DNA from: JAFASC01 sp036265935
Lineage (GTDB): Bacteria; Pseudomonadota; Alphaproteobacteria; Rhizobiales; Beijerinckiaceae
Reading direction: 5' to 3'
Assembly (NCBI GenBank): GCA_036265935.1
Contig: DATAOB010000056.1
Location: 1-37,238 of the forward strand
DNA length: 37,238 nucleotides
Under the pieces are notes generated by a model. The model was not told where the DNA came from, made no database searches, and worked only from the letters and a program-made list of their open reading frames with translations. The position numbers were made by a program, and so were the translations under genes. Of the stretch, positions 7,795-14,928 are shown in pieces (position 1 is the first letter of the stretch; the number at the start of each line of letters is the position of its first letter).

Positions 7795-8883
7795 GTGCGG
7801 CTTGTTCCGCTTGGTGAGGCCCGCACCGCCTTCTTATCGAAGATTGCGCCGGTCGCCAGTGCGGGCATGGCGAGCGCGAAAGCCGGAGGCCTCGTCCTCG
7901 CCGAGGATGTTGCCGCACCGATCGACATTCCGGCGAGCGCGCTGGCGCTGCAGCGCGGTTATGCCATCGCCTCGCGCGCGAGCGTCGGGGCCTCATCCTA
8001 CTTGCCCACACCGCTGGCGCTGCCCCTCGCGTTAGTCGAACCCGGCGACGTTTTGCCAGCGGGCACCGACGCCATCGCCGACGCGGAGGACGTGCGCGTA
8101 ATCGCAAACGCCGCCGAGATCATCAGCGCGGTCGCCCCCGGGCGGCACGTGCGTCACGCCGCCGGCGATCTGGCCAAGGGCCGCGTCATCGCCGCAGCGG
8201 GGACGCGCCTCGAGCCGGCGCAGATCGCGGTGTTGCGTGCCGCCGGGATCAAGGACGTGCCCGTTCGCCTGCCGGCGGTGATCATTCTCGCGCCGCAGGG
8301 CTCGTGTGCCGCCGGCGCGCTGGTGATGGACTTGGTCGCGGACGCTAGCGGCGACGTCAGCATCGCTTATGTGCCGGAGGCGCGCCTTGCCGGCGCGCTG
8401 CACTCGGCGGCGAGCGCGGATCTCGTCTTGGTAGCGGGATGGAGCGGGGCTGCTTATCGAACCGCGTTGCGCGGTTTGGCGGAATCCGGCCAGGACGTGG
8501 CGCGCGATCTTGCCGTCGCGCCGGGCGCCGCGATGGCCTGCGGATTTGCCGGTCCGGACAGGGCCCTCCCTGTGGTGCTGCTCCCCGGCCGTCTTGAAGA
8601 GACGCTGGCGGCCTGGCTCCTGCTGGCCCGTCCCGGGCTCGACCGGCTCACCGGATACACCGGCTGCCGCGCATCTGCCGCCTTACCGCTCGCCCGCAAG
8701 ATCGCGTCGACACCGGGGATGGTGGATCTCGCGCTTGTCCGCCGGCAAGAGGATAAGTGGAAACCGCTTGCGGTCGGGGATATTTCCTGGACTGCACTTG
8801 CGGCGGCGGAGGCGTGGCTTGCAATTCCGGCCGAGAGCGAGGGATTTGCATCAGGCGAGACGATCGAGGCCGAGTTTCTGTGA
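7795..8883 (+). CDS. Degenerate MoeA-like molybdopterin-binding protein
   Basis: The protein (about 362 residues) keeps the MoeA plan but with altered key sites. Where MoeA has FDNSAMDGYA it reads ALALQRGYAIAS, losing the catalytic aspartate. GDVLPAGTDAI matches the second motif region. The TGDE stretch is replaced by APQGSCAAG, the SGGVS loop by VAGWSGAAY, and LPGNP by LPGRLEETLAAWLLL. It therefore resembles a MoeA paralog that binds cofactor or partner without the usual chemistry. The GTG at 7795 is preferred because it has GGAG seven bases upstream; an in-frame start at 7762 is possible. It is the first gene of the Moco operon, 13 bases before the MoeA-PBP fusion. Confidence 0.72.
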   Translation: MRLVPLGEARTAFLSKIAPVASAGMASAKAGGLVLAEDVAAPIDIPASALALQRGYAIASRASVGASSYLPTPLALPLALVEPGDVLPAGTDAIADAEDVRVIANAAEIISAVAPGRHVRHAAGDLAKGRVIAAAGTRLEPAQIAVLRAAGIKDVPVRLPAVIILAPQGSCAAGALVMDLVADASGDVSIAYVPEARLAGALHSAASADLVLVAGWSGAAYRTALRGLAESGQDVARDLAVAPGAAMACGFAGPDRALPVVLLPGRLEETLAAWLLLARPGLDRLTGYTGCRASAALPLARKIASTPGMVDLALVRRQEDKWKPLAVGDISWTALAAAEAWLAIPAESEGFASGETIEAEFL

Positions 8884-8896
8884 CCGAGGATTCTGA

Positions 8897-10852
8897 ATGA
8901 ACGAGATGCGGCCGGCCCGCGATGCGTCGCGGGAACAGGCGCAATTCCTGCGGGTCCTGTCGCGCGAAGAAGCAATGGCGCGCTTCCGCCAAGCGCTCGA
9001 TCCGAAGCCACTGGGGATCGAGCACGTGGCGCTGGCGCAGGCGCTCGGCCGTGTGGTCGGCGATCACATCGCCGCGCCGGTCGACGTGCCGCCCTTCGAC
9101 CGCTCGAATGTCGATGGTTTTGCGTTGCGCGCGGGCGATGTCGCTCGTGCCTCCGACAATTCGCCGGTCTCGCTCGCTCTCAACGATGAGACGATCGCCT
9201 GCGGGACAGAGCCGCGCCTGACTGTCAGCGCCGGCACGGCGACGCCGATTGCAACCGGCGGCCCGATTCCGCGCGGCGCCGACGCCGTCGTGATGATTGA
9301 GCAGACCGAGATCGAAGACGAGCGCCTGCTCGTGCGCCGCCCCGTCGGCCCGGCGCAGAACATCTCGTTTGCCGGCAGCGACATCGCGCTCGGCGAGGTC
9401 GTGCTGCGCAAAGGCACGCAGATCGGCTCGCGCGAGATCGCCATGCTTGCGGCGTGCGGCATCGATCGCGTGGCGGTGTTTGGCAAAACGCGTGTGGGGG
9501 TGTTCTCGACCGGCGATGAGCTGATCGCGCCGAGCAACAAGCTGAAGTCCGCGGCGATCTACGATTCCAACGGGCCGATCGTCGCCGCGAGCATTGCGGA
9601 GAATGGCGGCGAGCCGGTTTTGTACGGCATTGTCAGCGACAATGCCGAGGCGATCGAAGGCACGCTGCGCAAAGCGCTTGCCGAATGCGACATGGTCGTT
9701 TTATCCGGCGGCACATCGAAAGGCGCCGGCGACCTCACCGCCGACATTGTCGGAAACCTCGGCAAGCCCGGCATTGTTGCGCATGGCGTCGCGCTGAAAC
9801 CCGGCAAGCCGCTCTGTCTTGCGGTTGTCGACGGTAAGGCAATTGTCGTGCTGCCGGGATTTCCGACTTCGGCGATGTTCACCTTCCACGATTTTATCGT
9901 GCCGGTGCTGCGGCGCATGAGCGGCCTTCCGGCGCGCGATGAGTCGATCGTGGAAGCGCAGACCGCCGTCGCGATCCCTTCCGATTTCGGCCGCACCGAA
10001 TTCGCGATGGTGGCGCTAAGCGAAGATGAGACCGGGCTCAAAGCCTTCCCGCTCGGCAAAGGCTCGGGTGCGGTCACGAGCTTCGCGCAAGCCGACGGTT
10101 TCCTCACGATCGAAGCTCTCGCCGATCGGCTGCCGGAAGGCGCGCGCGTTCCCGTGACCTTGCTGTCGCGCGACGTGCGGCCGCCCGATCTCACGATCAT
10201 GGGCAGCCATTGCACCGGGCTCGAGCCGGTGCTGAGCCTGCTCTCGGAACACGGCATTCGCGCGCGTATCGTCGCTATCGGCTCGCTCGGCGGATTGCAT
10301 GCGGCGCGGCGCGGCGAATGCGACATCGCACCCTCGCATCTCTTCGACGCAAAGAGCGGCACGTATAACGCGCCATTTCTCGACGACAGCCTGACGCTCG
10401 TCGAAGGCTGGCGGCGCATGCAGGGCATGATCTTCAGGAAGGGCGATGCACGTTTTGAGGTGCAGAGCGTCGATGATGCGATCGCCGCCGCGCTTGCCGA
10501 TCAAGACTGCCACATGGTCAATCGCAACCAGGGCTCCGGCACGCGTATGCTTGTCGACCAATTGCTCAAAGGCGTGGAACCGCCGGGCTATTGGAATCAG
10601 CCGCGCTCGCACAATGCCGTCGCTGCCGCGGTCGCGCAGGGGCGCGCCGATTGGGGTGTGGCGATCTCCTCCGTAGCCGATGGCTACGGCCTCGGATTCG
10701 TTCCGCTCGCGCAAGAGCATTTCGACTTCATCATTCCGAAGGCGCGGCGGGAGCGGCCGGCCGTCGTTGCCTTCCTCGAGGCGTGCAAGAGCGCGGACGT
10801 GCAAAACGCACTCAAAGAGATGGGCTTTACGCCCGCATCGCAGGCGCATTGA
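8897..10852 (+). CDS. MoeA domain fused to a PBP-like (LysR substrate-binding-type) domain
   Basis: This 651-residue protein has a full MoeA part (about residues 1-425) with PPFDRSNVDGFALRAGD, FSTGDEL, SGGTSKGAGD and LPGFPTSAMFTF, so the catalytic aspartate and MPT-binding loops are present. A C-terminal PBP-like domain (about 430-645) begins PDLTIMGSHCTGLEPVL and contains NRNQGSGTRMLVDQLL and WGVAISSVADGYGLGFVPL. MoeA inserts molybdenum into adenylylated molybdopterin. The PBP domain is known in such fusions and in some regulators and may sense or hold molybdate or a cofactor, but its ligand is unproven. The gene overlaps mobB by one base (TGATG), which suggests translational coupling. Confidence 0.88.
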   Translation: MNEMRPARDASREQAQFLRVLSREEAMARFRQALDPKPLGIEHVALAQALGRVVGDHIAAPVDVPPFDRSNVDGFALRAGDVARASDNSPVSLALNDETIACGTEPRLTVSAGTATPIATGGPIPRGADAVVMIEQTEIEDERLLVRRPVGPAQNISFAGSDIALGEVVLRKGTQIGSREIAMLAACGIDRVAVFGKTRVGVFSTGDELIAPSNKLKSAAIYDSNGPIVAASIAENGGEPVLYGIVSDNAEAIEGTLRKALAECDMVVLSGGTSKGAGDLTADIVGNLGKPGIVAHGVALKPGKPLCLAVVDGKAIVVLPGFPTSAMFTFHDFIVPVLRRMSGLPARDESIVEAQTAVAIPSDFGRTEFAMVALSEDETGLKAFPLGKGSGAVTSFAQADGFLTIEALADRLPEGARVPVTLLSRDVRPPDLTIMGSHCTGLEPVLSLLSEHGIRARIVAIGSLGGLHAARRGECDIAPSHLFDAKSGTYNAPFLDDSLTLVEGWRRMQGMIFRKGDARFEVQSVDDAIAAALADQDCHMVNRNQGSGTRMLVDQLLKGVEPPGYWNQPRSHNAVAAAVAQGRADWGVAISSVADGYGLGFVPLAQEHFDFIIPKARRERPAVVAFLEACKSADVQNALKEMGFTPASQAH

Positions 10853-11511
10853 TGCGCATCATCGGTTTTGCCGGTTGGAGCGGTTCGGGCAAGACGACGC
10901 TCATTGTCAAACTTATCCCCGCTCTGATAGCGCGCGGGCTTTCGGTGTCCACATTGAAACACGCGCATCATTCGCTCGACATCGACAAGCCGGGCAAGGA
11001 TTCGTATCTGCATCGGCAAGCCGGCGCCCACGAAGTGCTGGTCGCGTCGCAGAACCGCTGGGCGCTGATGCACGAATTGCGTGATGAAGATGAGCCGCGC
11101 CTCGCCGATCTGCTGCCGCGCCTGAGCGGCGTCGATCTCGTCATCGTCGAAGGTTTCAAGCGCGAGGCGCATGCCAAGATCGAGGTGCATCGCGCCGAGA
11201 CGGGAAAACCGTTCCTGTTTCCCGAGGATCGCAACATCGTTGCAATTGTGAGCGATACGCCGCCGCCGTTCCCGGACGCGCAGCACAGGCAAGTGTTCGC
11301 GGCCTGCTTAAACCTGGCCGCGAGCGCGATCCGGGATGCGGAGCAAACGCATTCGATCCTGGAGCCCGCATCGGCTTCCGCATCCGGGGATGTGGCCGAA
11401 ATGCTGCCGTTTGCTTCCATCGACGATATTGAAGCTGTTTGCGATCTCGTCATGCAAAGCGCCGTACCGCTCCAGGACACTTTGCGGCGCTTGCAAAACG
11501 CGACTCGGTAA
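10852..11511 (+). CDS. mobB: Molybdopterin-guanine dinucleotide biosynthesis protein B
   Basis: The 219-residue protein begins MRIIGFAGWSGSGKTTLIVKL, a Walker A P-loop in the MobB form, followed by STLKHAHHSLDIDKPGKDS with the conserved histidines, RWALMHEL, and DLVIVEGFKREAHAKIEV. MobB is a GTPase-like partner of MobA in attaching GMP to the molybdenum cofactor to give MGD, as used by DMSO-reductase-type enzymes such as formate dehydrogenase. The C-terminal part beyond about residue 165 is longer than in E. coli MobB and ends in an acidic helix. The ATG overlaps the previous stop, and moeA follows after 10 bases. Confidence 0.93.
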   Translation: MRIIGFAGWSGSGKTTLIVKLIPALIARGLSVSTLKHAHHSLDIDKPGKDSYLHRQAGAHEVLVASQNRWALMHELRDEDEPRLADLLPRLSGVDLVIVEGFKREAHAKIEVHRAETGKPFLFPEDRNIVAIVSDTPPPFPDAQHRQVFAACLNLAASAIRDAEQTHSILEPASASASGDVAEMLPFASIDDIEAVCDLVMQSAVPLQDTLRRLQNATR

Positions 11512-11521
11512 GGCCCCGCCC

Positions 11522-12775
11522 TTGGCCCAGCTCAGCGACGACGCCTTCGCTTTCGGCTCTGAGCTGATGCCGGTCGAGGAGGCGCGCCGCGCGATGGCGG
11601 AGCGCGTCAAAGCCGTTGCCGAAATGGAAAGCGTGCCGCTGATCGAAGCGGACAGCCGCGTACTCGCCACATCGTTGATCGCGCCAATCGATCTCCCGAA
11701 TTTCGATAATTCCGCCGTCGATGGTTACGCCGTGCGGTTCGCATCGCTAAAACAATCCGGCGAAACGATCATGCCGGTCGCCGGCCGCATCGCTGCCGGC
11801 CAGGCGAGCGCCGCCGCTGCGGCCGACAGCGCGGTGCGTATTTTTACCGGCGCGCCGATGCCGGAAAATTTCGACACTGTCTTCATGCAGGAGGATTGCC
11901 GCGAGCTTGAGGAGGGCCGCGTCGCACTGCCCGCCGGCTTAAACCAAGGCGCCAATCGCCGCCCGCGCGGCGAGGATATTTCCCGTGGGCAGACGGCGCT
12001 CGCGGCGGGAAGGCGCCTCGGCCCACGCGAAATTGCGCTTGCCGCCGCCCTCGGCCTCAATCGGCTGCTGGTGCGGCGAAAACTCAAAATCGCGGTGTTC
12101 TCGACCGGAGACGAGATCGTTTCGCCGGGCGAGGCCCTGCCTCCGGCCGGCCTTTACGATTCAAACCGCTTCGCGTTGCAGATCCTCCTGCGCCGGCTCA
12201 ATTGCGATGTCACCGATCTCGGTATTTTGCGCGACAAACGCGGCGAGGTCAGCGCAGCGCTGATCGATGCAGCACGCGATCACGATGCGATCGTCACCTC
12301 CGGCGGCGTGTCGACCGGCGAGGAGGATCACGTGCGCGGCGCGATGAATGATGCCGGCTCACTCGCCTTTTGGCGGCTGGCGATCAAGCCCGGCCGGCCG
12401 GTCGCGATGGGTGTCGTGAAAGGCACGCCGCTCGTCGGCCTTCCCGGCAATCCTGTCGCCGTGTTCGTGACCTTTGCTTACGTCGTGCGGCCGCTGCTTG
12501 CGGCTTTGTCAGGCGAGACGCTCGAGCCGGCGCATGCGCTCGCGGTCACCGCCGATTTCGATTACCGCAAGAAAAAAGGCCGGCGCGAATATGTTCGCGT
12601 GTCGCTGGTGCAGAACTCCTCGGCAGGAACGCTCGCGCGCAAATATCCCGTCGATGGTGCCGGCGTGCTCACCTCGCTGACCGCGACGGATGGACTCGTC
12701 GAGCTTCCGGAAGACATCACAAAGGTGCAGCCCGGCGATCGCGTGAACTTCATCGATTACCGCCTGCTGCAGTAA
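11522..12775 (+). CDS. moeA: Molybdopterin molybdenumtransferase MoeA
   Basis: A canonical 417-residue MoeA. A TTG start at 11522 is chosen because translation then opens MAQLSDDAFAF, which matches the usual N-terminus of alphaproteobacterial MoeA; open frame further upstream overlaps mobB and is unlike the family. LPNFDNSAVDGYAVRF carries the catalytic aspartate at about residue 67. FSTGDEI, SGGVSTGEEDHV and GLPGNPVAVFVTF are all intact. It adds molybdate to MPT-AMP. It closes the operon and converges on the KAP-like gene with six bases between stops and no visible terminator. Unlike the first MoeA-like protein of this operon, all expected active-site residues are present. Confidence 0.93.
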   Translation: MAQLSDDAFAFGSELMPVEEARRAMAERVKAVAEMESVPLIEADSRVLATSLIAPIDLPNFDNSAVDGYAVRFASLKQSGETIMPVAGRIAAGQASAAAAADSAVRIFTGAPMPENFDTVFMQEDCRELEEGRVALPAGLNQGANRRPRGEDISRGQTALAAGRRLGPREIALAAALGLNRLLVRRKLKIAVFSTGDEIVSPGEALPPAGLYDSNRFALQILLRRLNCDVTDLGILRDKRGEVSAALIDAARDHDAIVTSGGVSTGEEDHVRGAMNDAGSLAFWRLAIKPGRPVAMGVVKGTPLVGLPGNPVAVFVTFAYVVRPLLAALSGETLEPAHALAVTADFDYRKKKGRREYVRVSLVQNSSAGTLARKYPVDGAGVLTSLTATDGLVELPEDITKVQPGDRVNFIDYRLLQ

Positions 12776-12781
12776 ATAGCG

Positions 12782-14776
12782 TCAGAAGGCATCGTCCTCG
12801 CTCGGTCCAAAGGACCACGTGCGCGCGATGTCGCGCGCACGCCGCATGCTTCCGAGCGTCAGCTTCTTGCCTTCCGCCTGTTCCGCCGCGGCAAGCGCGG
12901 CGACGAGCCGCGTGCCCGCGCTCTGCTGCAAGATGAAGGGTGCACGCTCGTCGGTTCCGGCGAGCGAGCCCTCGACCGCTGCGATTTCGTCCGCCGCGCC
13001 ACCGGCATCGAGTGCGAGCGTGAACGCGAGCGGCGCAAGATCGTCCGGCGCATCGAGCCGCGCCAGGCGATAGAGATTGACGAAGCGCTTGACCCCGCGC
13101 GGAGCCGGGCCTGCGAGCGGCGCAAGTGCCGCAAGCAGCTCAGCCTCGCCATCGGAAACGGGCGTATCGAGCGAGGATTGGCGCGCATCGAGCGGCTCGG
13201 CGGCTCTGGCAGCAGGCGGGGCGCGCCCAAGCAAGCGATCGACCAGACGCGTGTGATCCGTCGGGGGCAGCGTGAACGGTACCTGGATCACGCGCGCCAG
13301 GCGCTCCGTTCCGATCCGCGCCGGATCGGTGGTGACGATGGCGACGAAGCCCGGCCGCCCGAGCAGTGCCGCGAGCGTGTCGATGGCGGAGCTCGCCACG
13401 TTCTCGATTCCGTCGATCGCGACGACAATGCGCTGCGGACCGCTGCCCTCCGTCGCGGCAAGCCGATCCGATATCGAGGCAAAGAACGCGCGCGCCGCTT
13501 CGGTGCGGATGCGGTCGGATGCGCTTGCATGGAAGGGCGGCAATTCAATCGCCGCCGCACCTTCGATCGGACCGGCCCGCTTCTCGGCTTCCGCGGCGCG
13601 TGCGGCGAGCGCATCAACATCGCGGGCGAGATTGTCGACACGGCGCGTCTGGTGCGAGAGGCGCGAATCGAGGTCCTGTCCGCGTTCCGCGACGTCGCGA
13701 TGCAAAAGCGTCGCGCCGCGGAAGACCGGCTGCACGAAACGAAACGCGCGCCACAGATTGGCAAGCACGCAGAGCACGGCAATGACAATCGCCGCCGAGC
13801 GCAACGTCGCGAGCCAGTTGAGATGCGTCTGCAGCCAGTCAGCCAGCGGGCGCGCGGTCTCGCCGCTGCCGCGGATCGACTCGAGCCAGGCGTGATCGCG
13901 TTCGAGATAGCCGCAGCCCCAGGCGATCAAGAGGAAGATCACCGCCAGAACGAGCCAGCGAATTTGGCCGCGATAGGCCCAGAGCGCGCGCAGCGCGAAG
14001 CCGGCGCGCGAGGCGCCGCCGCGGCTTTGCGCCAGCTGGTTGACCTCATCCTTGTAGGAGCGGATTGGATCGTTGCCGGCGATGCCGAAAGTCCGCAGCG
14101 CCGATTCAATGCCGCTGTGGCGCGAGCGCGCGTAAGCATCGACCTGCGAGCCGGCGGTCTCATAGAGCATCGTGTCGATGAGCCGGGCGCGGCGCGAGGA
14201 AATATCTTCCAGAGCCTGGCGCTCGGTATCGACCCGCCGGCGCGCCTCGTCGAGGCGCTCGTTGGCGGCATGCGCCAGGGCGCGCGGATCGCTGGTCGAA
14301 TGCACTGCATCCGCGGCGCTTTCCCGGGCGAAGTTCGCATCGTGGTGCTCCAGCGCCTGATGCAGGCGCGCGGCGAGCACCGCCTCCGGCTCGTCGTCGA
14401 GCTCGTGGCCGCTGACCTGCAGGACGATCGCCCGCGAGACATAGGGGCCGCCGGCCGCGGCGGCTTTGGCGAGCGCCTGAATGCGGCGGGTGAGCGCGGC
14501 AAGCGCCGAGCTTTTGCCGGCGCCGGCGCCGCCGATGAGGCCGATCGAGATCGGCGTCTCGGCGGCGCGATGCAGCGCGAGTTCGGCGAGCCGCGCCAGT
14601 GTCGGCGAGAGCGCGTCGTGCGCCCCGACGCGGTCGGCGGCGAAGACGCTTGCCATCCGTGCGCCAGCCCCGGGCTGCGGCTCGCGCGACGCCGGCGGCG
14701 GGGCGGCTGCGGTCGGCTTCGGGAATTCGGCGAAGGACGGCGGAATGCGCCGGTCTGTCGTGTCGGTCTCGCTCAC
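12782..14776 (-). CDS. KAP-like P-loop NTPase with two membrane helices
   Basis: The 664-residue protein has a Walker A at about 82-90 (GGAGAGKSS), two hydrophobic helices at about 273-291 and 325-345, a charged region with coiled-coil character around 355-405, and a Walker B at about 449-456 (IVVAIDGI). This order, with the membrane pair inserted between the A and B motifs, is the hallmark of KAP-family NTPases, which are thought to organise membrane-bound complexes. Its function is unknown. The start is a GTG at 14776 with GGGAG six bases upstream; an ATG at 14920 is in frame but has no such site. The first 45 residues are proline-rich and probably disordered. It is divergent from glyS. Confidence 0.72.
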   Translation of the reverse strand: MSETDTTDRRIPPSFAEFPKPTAAAPPPASREPQPGAGARMASVFAADRVGAHDALSPTLARLAELALHRAAETPISIGLIGGAGAGKSSALAALTRRIQALAKAAAAGGPYVSRAIVLQVSGHELDDEPEAVLAARLHQALEHHDANFARESAADAVHSTSDPRALAHAANERLDEARRRVDTERQALEDISSRRARLIDTMLYETAGSQVDAYARSRHSGIESALRTFGIAGNDPIRSYKDEVNQLAQSRGGASRAGFALRALWAYRGQIRWLVLAVIFLLIAWGCGYLERDHAWLESIRGSGETARPLADWLQTHLNWLATLRSAAIVIAVLCVLANLWRAFRFVQPVFRGATLLHRDVAERGQDLDSRLSHQTRRVDNLARDVDALAARAAEAEKRAGPIEGAAAIELPPFHASASDRIRTEAARAFFASISDRLAATEGSGPQRIVVAIDGIENVASSAIDTLAALLGRPGFVAIVTTDPARIGTERLARVIQVPFTLPPTDHTRLVDRLLGRAPPAARAAEPLDARQSSLDTPVSDGEAELLAALAPLAGPAPRGVKRFVNLYRLARLDAPDDLAPLAFTLALDAGGAADEIAAVEGSLAGTDERAPFILQQSAGTRLVAALAAAEQAEGKKLTLGSMRRARDIARTWSFGPSEDDAF

Positions 14777-14928
14777 GTTGTACTCCCTGGCCCGCCGCCC
14801 GCCCTCAAAACCCTGTGCCGGATGCACCCAATTTGGCGCTCTGGCAATGTCCGCCAACGCGGCGGGTTGCGGGCCAGCGCAAGCCCGACAATTTGCCTGC
14901 CTAGCAAAATGCTCTACCAACCCGCGCG

